Assembly (NCBI GenBank): GCA_017508895.1
Contig: JAFWRA010000131.1
Span: forward strand, 1 to 27,599
Source: Bacteroidales bacterium
GTDB taxonomy: Bacteria > Bacteroidota > Bacteroidia > Bacteroidales > F082
Reading direction: 5' to 3'
DNA length: 27,599 nt
Within the stretch, counting starts at the first letter, position 1. The number at the start of each line of letters is the position of its first letter. A program made the position numbers and the translations under genes. Below the pieces are notes generated by a model. That model had not been told where the DNA came from and ran no database searches. It was given only the letters and a program-made list of their open reading frames with translations. Of the stretch, positions 8,175 to 15,136 are shown piece after piece.

Positions 8175-8231
8175 CCAGCTTTCAGCTTCATTCAAGAAAA
8201 GTTGTATCTTTGCCAAGTCTTTTGAATAAAA
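8175..8231 (+). promoter_or_regulatory. shared promoter module driving the ClbS-like gene
   Basis: The -7 box TATCTTTG (8205-8212) lies inside the same module as at 2311-2366, including TTCATTCAAGAAAAGTTGTA and the closing TCTTTTGAATAAAA. TTTC at 8180-8183 is a weak -33 with 21-nt spacing. The ATG of the next gene is about 45 nt downstream. Confidence 0.7.
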
Positions 8232-8255
8232 ACAAATGCGAAAACCAAAACGACA

Positions 8256-8786
8256 ATGGACAAAAACGAACTTTTAGCAGCCATGTCGGACAGTTATGCG
8301 AAGCTGTCCGAACAAATCGGCAAAATGACAGATGACGAACTGAACGCGACCTTCCAGTTCGCCAATGACCCAAAAAAATGCGGCGCACGATGGATTTACG
8401 ACCAGTGCGCCCGCGACCTCCTCATACACCTTTATGAATGGCAGGTGCTGATGCGCGAATTTGTGAACAACATCCGCGAAGGCCATCAAAGGGACTATCT
8501 GCCCGACGAATATCGCAAAAACTACCACGAGATGGACAAGATGCTGGTGGAAAAACACCAGAACACCTCGTTTAAGGAGGCGCAGCGGCTTCTGGAGCAA
8601 ACCCATGACGAAATGATTCAGCTGGCGAGCAGCTTCTCCGAGGAGGAACTCTTCACAAAAGGCCACTACAAGTGCACCTACACCACCGATATGGCCGCTT
8701 ACTTCGCGAGCGTCACCACAAGTCCCTACAAGCAGGCCCTGAAGATGTTGAAGACGCACCAAAAGAAGCAGAAGATTTCGTGTTAA
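8256..8786 (+). CDS. ClbS/DfsB-like four-helix bundle protein
   Basis: This 176-residue, all-helical protein has the layout of the ClbS/DfsB family within the DinB-like superfamily: an N-terminal MDKNELLAAMSDSYAKLSEQ, then ARDLLIHLYEWQVLMREFV. ClbS itself protects colibactin producers by opening the reactive cyclopropane of the toxin. For other members the substrate is unknown, so resistance to a small electrophile is only a possibility. The final residues KISC and the TAA stop lie in repeat copy D (TTCGTGTTAACA), so the C-terminus may be trimmed or altered. It is driven by the promoter module at 8175-8231. Confidence 0.7.
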   Translation: MDKNELLAAMSDSYAKLSEQIGKMTDDELNATFQFANDPKKCGARWIYDQCARDLLIHLYEWQVLMREFVNNIREGHQRDYLPDEYRKNYHEMDKMLVEKHQNTSFKEAQRLLEQTHDEMIQLASSFSEEELFTKGHYKCTYTTDMAAYFASVTTSPYKQALKMLKTHQKKQKISC

Positions 8787-8813
8787 CATTTACTCACCAA
8801 CATTCACTTAACC
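8777..8813 (+). repeat. intergenic repeat element, short copy D (tail only)
   Basis: This copy has only the hinge TTCGTG and two tail units, TTAACATTTACTCA (8783-8796) and CCAACATTCACTTA (8797-8810). There are no mini-hairpin heads. The TAA stop of the ClbS-like gene (8784-8786) is the TAA of the first unit. Confidence 0.7.
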
Positions 8814-8849
8814 TAATTTCACCCGATAAATAAAAATAAAATAGAAACG

Positions 8850-9455
8850 ATGACTATCCGACTTGAACAACCCGAAGATTATCGCGAGGTGGAGGACCTC
8901 ACCCGCACGCCTTCCGCCGAGAAGGCCAAGCTGATGCTGCGGACCGAGAGGCTGACGCTTCGTCCCTGGTTTGAGAGCGACGCCGACTCCTTGTTCAAAT
9001 ACGCCTCCGACCCGGACGTGGGACCTCGGGCGGGCTGGCCACCGCATAACAGCGTGGAGGAAAGCCTGGAGATCATCCGCACGGTATTCCGCAACGACTC
9101 CAACTGGGCCATCGAGCTCAACGCGACGGGAGAAGCCATCGGGGCCATTGGCTACGGTCCTTCGTGCGAGTGCAATCTCCCCGCCCGCGAGGGAGAGCCC
9201 CTCTGCGGCTATTGGGTGGCCAAACCGTATTGGAACCAAGGCATCTGCACGGAAGCGCTGCAAGCGATGTTAGACTATATCCGCCGAACGACGGACATCC
9301 AATCGCTCATCAGCGGGCATTTCGTTGACAATCCCGCCTCCGGCCGAGTGATGGAGAAATGCGGATTCCAACCCACCGGGGAAACCTGCATCGACGAGAC
9401 CCAGTATCAAGGCAAAGACAGACCTATCAGGGTGCTGAGGCTGGAACTGAAATGA
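8850..9455 (+). CDS. RimJ/RimL-type GNAT acetyltransferase with a foreign N-terminus
   Basis: From residue 29 on (MLRTERLTLRPWFESDADSL) this is a RimJ/RimL-family GNAT that transfers acetyl from acetyl-CoA to an amine. The acetyl-CoA-binding region is near CGYWVAKPYWNQGICTEALQ, and the end is GRVMEKCGFQPTGET. The first 19 residues, MTIRLEQPEDYREVEDLTR, instead match the start of a different GNAT subfamily (YhbS-like). The gene therefore looks like a chimera, with a possible true start at ATG 8934. Substrate unknown. Its last 167 bp are duplicated at 18417-18583. It lies 63 nt after the ClbS-like gene and probably shares its promoter. Confidence 0.85.
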   Translation: MTIRLEQPEDYREVEDLTRTPSAEKAKLMLRTERLTLRPWFESDADSLFKYASDPDVGPRAGWPPHNSVEESLEIIRTVFRNDSNWAIELNATGEAIGAIGYGPSCECNLPAREGEPLCGYWVAKPYWNQGICTEALQAMLDYIRRTTDIQSLISGHFVDNPASGRVMEKCGFQPTGETCIDETQYQGKDRPIRVLRLELK

Positions 9456-9511
9456 TGGAGGTAGATTGCGTTATATAGTAGAGTATTTCTATCTGTAAAG
9501 TAAAAAAAGAT

Positions 9512-9519
9512 TATCTTTG
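9512..9519 (+). promoter_or_regulatory. promoter -7 box of the helicase-DprA operon
   Basis: TATCTTTG matches the Bacteroidota -7 consensus and lies 23 nt before the ATG at 9543. No clear TTTG is seen at -33; TTTC at 9486-9489 is the nearest candidate. Confidence 0.6.
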
Positions 9520-9542
9520 CGAATTGAAAAGAACATATTCTG

Positions 9543-11762
9543 ATGAACAGAGAAAACGCTGAAATAGAACTGAAAAGGATATTCGGCATAGACCATTTCT
9601 ACGACGAACAATGGGAGGCTATTCGACGAATTCTCAACGGCGAACGCATTTTGATGATTCAACGCACGGGCTTTGGTAAATCACTATGCTACCAGTTTCC
9701 AGCCACCCAATTCGATGGCATTACGGTCATCTTCTCTCCTCTGATAGCCCTGATGAGAGACCAGGTAAAAGCATTGAACAAAAAGGGCATTCCTGCAAGA
9801 TACATCAATTCAGAACAAACAGTGGAGGAAAACTCTGCCACTATACAAGACGCGCTTGACGGCAAAGTCAAAATTCTTTACATCGCCCCAGAACGCCAGG
9901 AAAATGCAGAATGGATTGAAGCGACCAGAAAGATGAACTTGTCTATGGTTGTAATTGACGAAGCCCATACCATATCGGTTTGGGGACACGATTTCCGCCC
10001 AGCCTTCCGCCGTATCATCAATTTGGTAAAGTTGCTTCCTCAAAGTCTGCCAGTACTGGCTACTACTGCAACCGCAACCAATCGGGTTCAAAGCGACATC
10101 GAACATCAGATTGGAGGACGGTTGACCACAATCAGAGGCCAACTTGTCCGCGATAATTTCAGATTGTATGTGATAAAAGTCCATTCAGAAGACGAAAAAT
10201 TGGTTTGGCTGGCCCAGAACCTCCATCAAATCGACGGGACGGGATTGATTTATACGGGAACCAGAGTCAATACTGAGATTTATGCAAAATGGTTGGCCTA
10301 CAACAATATAAATGCAATCAATTACAATGCGGGACATGATGCGGATACCCGTAAAGACATTGAAAACGGATTGATGCACAACAGATACAAATGCGTTGTT
10401 TCCACCAATGCACTGGGAATGGGTATCGACAAGCCGGACATCCGATTCATTATCCACACACAGATTCCCGCTTCCCCCATCCATTATTATCAGGAAATCG
10501 GTCGTGCCGGAAGAGATGACAAGCCAACCACAATTATTCTATTCTATAACGAGCAAAAGGATAAAAACGGCATCGAAGAAGACTATAAGTTACCCAAAGC
10601 CTTTATTGATGGGGCAAGACCTTCAAAAGAAAAGTATTTAAAAGCCATCGATGCTTTAAGACAAGAACCACTCAGTGAAAGAGGCTTGATGAAGGCCACG
10701 AATTTAAAACAGACTCAAATAAGGGTCATCAAGGCAGATTTGATAGATCAAGGAATAGCCAAAGAAGTGGTGGATGGTAAAAGTAAAGTTTTAGAATACC
10801 AATTCGGTGCCCAAGAGTTAGACACACAATCTTTTGAAGATCTTAGAATACTCAAACTCAAGGAATTGGATGCCATGGTGGGGTATGTCAATACATCCCA
10901 ACCGCGAATGCAATATTTGTGTGAGTTCTTGGATGATGACAACAACATGGAGTATTCAGATTGCGACAACACCACTTTAGACAAACTGACTGTTGCATTG
11001 ACTGATGAGTGGCAAAAAAAGCTGTCTGATTTTAGAGAAAACTATTTTCCCATATTAGAGGTTTCAGAAACAACATCAAAGACTCATAAACCGTCTAATA
11101 TCAAATGGTCTATCAATATTCCTTCAGAAAATAAAATTGACGTCTATAAAAATGATCAATTATTCAGTTCACAAAGTTGTGTGATTAATTGGAATAACTT
11201 TTCTGTTGAAGAACGAGAATTTGTAGAATCACTCTTAGTAAGTCATTTAACCAGAAAATCTCATATTGTAAACGGAGTCGCCGCATCGTACTATGGCGTT
11301 TCTAATGTTGGGAGTGCTCTGCATCGCTCAAAATATGAAAACGGCGGCGACTTCCCTGATTTCCTGTTGCGTCTCACATTAAAGGCTTTCTTCAAGACTT
11401 TTGGCAACTCAAAATTCGACATGGTGTTGTACGTTCCCCCAACCCATTCGGGTGACCTTGTCAAGAATTTTGCTGTAAAGTTTGCTTCTGTCATCAAAGT
11501 GCCTGTCTCGCATAAACTTGTAAAAATCAGACAGACAAGCGAACAAAAAGTATTTCAAAACAGCTATTTAAAACAAGAGAATGTCAAAGATGCGTTCTCG
11601 TATTTGTCGCCAGAAGAAATCAATGGAAAGAAAATCATTTTGTTAGATGACATCTTTGACAGTGGAGCCACGATAAAAGAAATTGGGAAATTATTAACAA
11701 CAATGGGGGCGGAAATCATAGTTCCAATAGCCATTGCAAAAACCGTAGGAGGTGATATATGA
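9543..11762 (+). CDS. RecQ-like helicase fused to a phosphoribosyltransferase domain
   Basis: This 739-residue protein has a RecQ-type superfamily 2 helicase core: Walker A TGFGKSLCYQ (residues 42-51), DEAH followed by TISVWGHDFRP (near 139-152), TATATN, and motif VI YQEIGRAGRD. A winged-helix region follows. The RecQ zinc site is degenerate: LCEF and SDCDN near residues 459-475 keep only two of four cysteines. The C-terminus is a type I phosphoribosyltransferase with the PRPP loop IILLDDIFDSGATIKE (about residues 698-713). It overlaps the DprA-like gene by 4 nt. A PRTase plus DprA pair is the make-up of the ShosTA defence system; here the PRTase carries a helicase. AT-rich sequence suggests transfer. 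Domains are seen; defence is inference. Confidence 0.85.
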   Translation: MNRENAEIELKRIFGIDHFYDEQWEAIRRILNGERILMIQRTGFGKSLCYQFPATQFDGITVIFSPLIALMRDQVKALNKKGIPARYINSEQTVEENSATIQDALDGKVKILYIAPERQENAEWIEATRKMNLSMVVIDEAHTISVWGHDFRPAFRRIINLVKLLPQSLPVLATTATATNRVQSDIEHQIGGRLTTIRGQLVRDNFRLYVIKVHSEDEKLVWLAQNLHQIDGTGLIYTGTRVNTEIYAKWLAYNNINAINYNAGHDADTRKDIENGLMHNRYKCVVSTNALGMGIDKPDIRFIIHTQIPASPIHYYQEIGRAGRDDKPTTIILFYNEQKDKNGIEEDYKLPKAFIDGARPSKEKYLKAIDALRQEPLSERGLMKATNLKQTQIRVIKADLIDQGIAKEVVDGKSKVLEYQFGAQELDTQSFEDLRILKLKELDAMVGYVNTSQPRMQYLCEFLDDDNNMEYSDCDNTTLDKLTVALTDEWQKKLSDFRENYFPILEVSETTSKTHKPSNIKWSINIPSENKIDVYKNDQLFSSQSCVINWNNFSVEEREFVESLLVSHLTRKSHIVNGVAASYYGVSNVGSALHRSKYENGGDFPDFLLRLTLKAFFKTFGNSKFDMVLYVPPTHSGDLVKNFAVKFASVIKVPVSHKLVKIRQTSEQKVFQNSYLKQENVKDAFSYLSPEEINGKKIILLDDIFDSGATIKEIGKLLTTMGAEIIVPIAIAKTVGGDI

Positions 11763-12913
11763 TGGAAAACGAATTGACATATTGGGTTGCCTTGACGCAC
11801 ACTCCTAAAATTTGGACAAAACGAAAAAACGAAATCATTGTCTATTGCTTCAATCTTGGTAAAACTATCGCAGATTTCTTTGAATCAGAGAATTTCTTAG
11901 GAATGGAACTGAAGCACGAAGAGCAAGAATTGTTATTGCAAACCAAGAAGGAATTGGCAAACTATGCTTTTTTGGTCGAAGAACTTTTAAATCAAGGTTA
12001 TAGCATCATTCCGATAACATCGCAAGAATATTCACCAACGCTAAAAGCTAACCTAAAATACAATACGCCGATTATTCTTTATACCAAAGGCAACAAACAA
12101 CTTCTAAAGCAAAACGCTATTGCGATTGTCGGCTCCAGAAATGCCAACGACAAATCTTTGCTATTTACGGACAATGTGGCAAAAAAGGCTTCCTCTGAGC
12201 ACAAAGTAGTGGTAAGTGGCTTCGCCAAAGGCGTTGACAAGCAGGCTCTTGACTCCGCACTGAATTACAAGGGACAAAGCATCATCGTTTTGCCTCAGGG
12301 TATTACAACTTTTGCCAGTGGAATGAAAAAATACTACAAACAGATTATAGAAGGAACTGTTTTGGTGCTGAGCGTTTTCCACCCCAAATCACCGTGGAGC
12401 GTTGACTTGGCGATGGCAAGAAATTCCATTATCTATGGTCTCGCGGATGAAATATATGCGGCCCAGTCCGACGACAAGGGCGGCACATGGAGCGGAGTAA
12501 CTGACGGTTTAAAAAGGGGAAGGACCGTTTTTGTACGTATGCCTGAGAAAAACGAAAAATGCGCCAATATGACGTTAATAGAAATGGGAGCCAAAGCCAC
12601 TGACATAGAAGGTAATTTCATACATAAAACGACAGAATACGTATTGCAGGAACAATCCTGTCATGTAGTGGCAGAACCAACGGCATCATACCAAACCACC
12701 TCCGTTGACAAACAAATCGTTGATTTACTAAATAAAGGAGAGTATTCTTCAAAACAAATCATTGAGATATTGCATCTTTCAGACTTTAGCACCCAAAAGC
12801 TATCGCAACATCTATCAAAGATAGATGGAATTCAGATTCATAAAATTGGAAAGACCAATAAATATTCGTTGAAGGTCAAAAAACAATCTGAGCAATTGAC
12901 TTTATCTTTGTGA
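11759..12913 (+). CDS. DprA/Smf-like DNA-processing protein (ShosA-like)
   Basis: This 384-residue protein has the Rossmann-like DprA fold: AIAIVGSRNANDKS near residue 120, VVSGFAKGVDKQALDSAL near 155, then IIVLPQGI and ARNSIIYGLADEIYAAQSDD. In competent bacteria DprA loads RecA on incoming single-stranded DNA. Here the gene overlaps the helicase-PRTase gene (ATGA) and stands outside any competence context, so a regulatory or antitoxin role as in ShosA is more likely. The C-terminus (VDKQIVDLLNKGEYSSKQII to KTNKYSLKVK) is a DprA-type winged helix. The length is normal for the family. Two adjacent ATG codons at the start make either possible. Confidence 0.85.
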   Translation: MMENELTYWVALTHTPKIWTKRKNEIIVYCFNLGKTIADFFESENFLGMELKHEEQELLLQTKKELANYAFLVEELLNQGYSIIPITSQEYSPTLKANLKYNTPIILYTKGNKQLLKQNAIAIVGSRNANDKSLLFTDNVAKKASSEHKVVVSGFAKGVDKQALDSALNYKGQSIIVLPQGITTFASGMKKYYKQIIEGTVLVLSVFHPKSPWSVDLAMARNSIIYGLADEIYAAQSDDKGGTWSGVTDGLKRGRTVFVRMPEKNEKCANMTLIEMGAKATDIEGNFIHKTTEYVLQEQSCHVVAEPTASYQTTSVDKQIVDLLNKGEYSSKQIIEILHLSDFSTQKLSQHLSKIDGIQIHKIGKTNKYSLKVKKQSEQLTLSL

Positions 12914-12938
12914 ATTCAATAGCCTAACAAAGAATACG

Positions 12939-13055
12939 ATGATGAACAGAAACAACCAGATCATTCTCCTGACCGGGGCGAGCAGAGGTATCGGATATGA
13001 CACGGCCGTGGCCTTGGCGAAACAAGGGCACAAAGTGCCGCCGCCCGCCGTATAG
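12939..13055 (+). pseudogene. SDR oxidoreductase, 5' fragment
   Basis: The frame reads QIILLTGASRGIGYDTAVAL, the TGxxxGxG cofactor-binding start of a short-chain dehydrogenase, then AKQGHKVPPPAV and a stop. Shifting the frame after KV gives AARRIAE, the normal continuation of an SDR (KVYAAARR), so a small deletion near 13035-13042 broke the frame. After that the sequence runs straight into the end of the AraC gene on the other strand. The rest of the gene is missing. Confidence 0.75.
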
Positions 13056-13060
13056 CCGAA

Positions 13061-13984
13061 TCAGCTGTTATCTGGTCGCGAAGACGCAGAAAACCGGGAA
13101 TCCGCCTGGCTCGGTGCCACGCCGAAATGCCGCTTATAGACGCGGCTGAAATGCTGCGGATAGCTGAAGCCGAGCGCGTCGGAGACTTCTCCCACCGTAT
13201 GCCCGCCGGCTAACATCTCGTTGGCCCGCGCCATCAGGAACCGCCGCAGGAACACCGTGGCCGAATCGCCGGTCAGCTCTTTCACGAGGTCGCCGAAATA
13301 GTTGGGCGACAGGAACAGCTCCTGCGCACAGTAGCGCACCGTGGGGAGCCCTTTCTCATGCTGTTTCCCCTCCCGATAGTAGTGCTCCAACAGCGTCTCC
13401 AAGCGCCGCAGTAGGTCGGGGTGCTGGCCGAACGAGACCTGCATCTGCATGGAATAGAACCGGGCGATGTACTCCAGCACCAAAGCCAACCGCGCCACCA
13501 CAATGTTGACGGTATGGCGGTCCTGCTCCGGCCGCAAAAGCTCCGTCCGCATTTCTTCGAGAAGCCGCACGAGGGTGTCGCGCTGCCGGTCGTCCAAAGC
13601 CAGCGTCTCACTGACGTTGTAGCTGAAATAGGTGTAGCCCGACATCCGCCGGCCCAGCTCGCGCCCGTTCAGGAGGTCGGGGGAGAAAAGCAGGGCCCAT
13701 CCCTCGGCCTGAATCTCCTCGCCGGTGTCGGTCTTGCCCCCGATCTGGCCAGGCGAGACGCACATTAGCGTGTGCTGCGGCATGTCGTACCGCAACTGCC
13801 CGTAGGAAAGCGCCTCCATGCGCTGGTCAGCGATGAAGATCCCATACACATCGTAACTGTTCAGGCTGTGGCGGCAATGCTCCAGCTCATCGTAGTGTAT
13901 CACACTGATGTGCGGGTGCAGCACCGGCGCCCCGATATAGCGGGCGTAGTCGTTGACACTGTGGACTTTAAGTATCTTCTTCAT
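13061..13984 (-). CDS. AraC-family transcriptional regulator
   Basis: This 307-residue protein ends in the two helix-turn-helix motifs of AraC/XylS regulators: YCAQELFLSPNYFGDLVKEL and VGEVSDALGFSYPQHFSRVY, followed by KRHFGVAPSQ. The N-terminal part is a cupin-like sensing region. I choose the ATG at 13984 (MKKILKVHSVNDYARYIGAP): an upstream start at 14104 would put the promoter box inside the gene. It faces the aldo/keto reductase across 165 bp, so it very likely controls that operon. The effector is unknown; the target genes suggest a reactive carbonyl or aromatic compound. The 3' end abuts the broken SDR gene. Confidence 0.92.
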   Translation of the reverse strand: MKKILKVHSVNDYARYIGAPVLHPHISVIHYDELEHCRHSLNSYDVYGIFIADQRMEALSYGQLRYDMPQHTLMCVSPGQIGGKTDTGEEIQAEGWALLFSPDLLNGRELGRRMSGYTYFSYNVSETLALDDRQRDTLVRLLEEMRTELLRPEQDRHTVNIVVARLALVLEYIARFYSMQMQVSFGQHPDLLRRLETLLEHYYREGKQHEKGLPTVRYCAQELFLSPNYFGDLVKELTGDSATVFLRRFLMARANEMLAGGHTVGEVSDALGFSYPQHFSRVYKRHFGVAPSQADSRFSASSRPDNS

Positions 13985-14013
13985 CCCATTTCGCCTTGGT
14001 GGAATCAACGATG

Positions 14014-14021
14014 CAAAGTTA
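14014..14021 (-). promoter_or_regulatory. promoter -7 box of the AraC gene
   Basis: On the minus strand the sequence reads TAACTTTG, a match to TAnnTTTG, 29 nt before the chosen ATG. It supports the start at 13984 over 14104. Confidence 0.65.
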
Positions 14022-14034
14022 AAAAAAATCCGAA

Positions 14035-14071
14035 TCCGTAAAAGTGTTTGATTATTCCGTAAACCGTTTAA
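14035..14071. promoter_or_regulatory. candidate AraC operator: two direct repeats 22 bp apart
   Basis: TCCGTAAAAGTGTTT (14035-14049) and TCCGTAAACCGTTTA (14057-14071) share TCCGTAAA and a G-TTT end. The start-to-start distance of 22 bp, about two helical turns, is typical of paired AraC-family half-sites. They lie between the divergent promoters. Confidence 0.5.
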
Positions 14072-14094
14072 CGCCGTTTTGGGTTCGTCATTGT

Positions 14095-14102
14095 ATTTTT
14101 GC
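14095..14102 (+). promoter_or_regulatory. promoter -7 box of the aldo/keto reductase operon
   Basis: TATTTTTG lies 47 nt before the ATG at 14150. No TTTG is seen at the usual -33 spacing, as expected for a promoter that needs an activator. The putative AraC half-sites end 23 nt upstream. Confidence 0.6.
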
Positions 14103-14149
14103 AATGTAGAAACCAGTCATTTTTTTGTCTAACTTAAAATATTGAAAAT

Positions 14150-15091
14150 ATGAAAGATACGAAAATTGCATTAGGCACTTGGGCCTGGGGTTCAGGCGCG
14201 TTCGGCGGCGATGCCGTCTATGGGGTCAACACCAACGAAGATAACTTGAAACCCGTTTTTGAAGCGGCCGCGAAAGCCGGCTTATCCCTTTGGGACACGG
14301 CCACCGTGTATGCCATGGGTGACTCGGAACGTATTCTCGGCCAGTTTGTCGCCTCCGTTCCGCGCGAGTCCGTGCAGATATCTACCAAGTTCACCCCGCA
14401 GTTGGCGGAGATGTACGGCAACTCGGTCGAGAAGATGGCCGAGGCATCGATGGAACGCATGGGCATCGACTACATCGACATGTATTGGATCCACAACCCG
14501 ATGGATGTCGAACGCTGGACACCGGGGCTGATCCCGCTTCTCCAGTCGGGCAAGGTGCGCCAAGTGGGCGTGTCGAACCACGACATCCGGGAGATTGAGC
14601 GTGCCAACGGGATCCTGAACCAGGCAGGGTTCCGCGTGAGCGCCGTGCAGAACCACTTCTCACTGCTCTACCGTTCAAGCGAGCGCGGCGGCGTGCTCGA
14701 CTACTGTCACCGCCACGACATCCGCTTCTGGTCTTACATGGTGTTGGAGCAGGGTGCGCTGACCGGCAATTTCTCGCCCGCCAATCCGCTGCCCGCCGAC
14801 AGCGACCGCGGCCGCAAATACAACCCGGTGCTCGACAAACTGCAGGCCCTCACCGACGAGATGAAGGCGATAGGGAAAAAATACGGCGCGTCGTGTTCGC
14901 AGATTGGCATCGCCTGGGCCATCGCCAAGGGCACCATGCCCATCGTCGGTGCCACGAAAGAGCGTCACGTGGTGGAAGCCGCTGCCGCTGCCGACATCGC
15001 TCTCACTGCAGAGGAGGTCGCCCGCTTGGAGACCTTGGCCGACGCCACCGGCATCGACACCCGCGGCGACTGGGAACACACGATGGAATAA
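14150..15091 (+). CDS. aldo/keto reductase
   Basis: This 313-residue protein is an NADPH-dependent aldo/keto reductase with a TIM barrel. The catalytic tetrad is complete: D49 and Y54 (LWDTATVYAMGDSE), K80 (STKF) and H115 (WIHNP). The coenzyme-binding end is typical: GTMPIVGATKERHV. It reduces aldehydes or ketones in the cytosol; the substrate cannot be read from sequence. It is the first gene after the divergent AraC regulator and is followed by a secreted amidohydrolase and a CMD-cupin lipoprotein, so it may handle a product taken up after periplasmic processing. That pathway is inference. Confidence 0.93.
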   Translation: MKDTKIALGTWAWGSGAFGGDAVYGVNTNEDNLKPVFEAAAKAGLSLWDTATVYAMGDSERILGQFVASVPRESVQISTKFTPQLAEMYGNSVEKMAEASMERMGIDYIDMYWIHNPMDVERWTPGLIPLLQSGKVRQVGVSNHDIREIERANGILNQAGFRVSAVQNHFSLLYRSSERGGVLDYCHRHDIRFWSYMVLEQGALTGNFSPANPLPADSDRGRKYNPVLDKLQALTDEMKAIGKKYGASCSQIGIAWAIAKGTMPIVGATKERHVVEAAAAADIALTAEEVARLETLADATGIDTRGDWEHTME

Positions 15092-15100
15092 AAAAATCCC

Positions 15101-15108
15101 TATTTTTG
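15101..15108 (+). promoter_or_regulatory. promoter -7 box before the amidohydrolase gene
   Basis: TATTTTTG lies 9 nt after the stop codon of the aldo/keto reductase and 28 nt before the chosen ATG at 15137. It suggests that the amidohydrolase can also be transcribed on its own. Confidence 0.55.
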
Positions 15109-15136
15109 CAAGAAAAAAAAGAGAGTGTCTCACACT

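Noticed and set aside
11759..12913. DprA-like gene as a natural-competence gene
   Set aside because: No competence genes are nearby, and the overlap with a helicase-PRTase gene points to a ShosA-like partner role.
13985..14104. Longer AraC start at 14104
   Set aside because: The extra 40 residues are not typical of the family and would place the -7 box and candidate operator inside the coding region.
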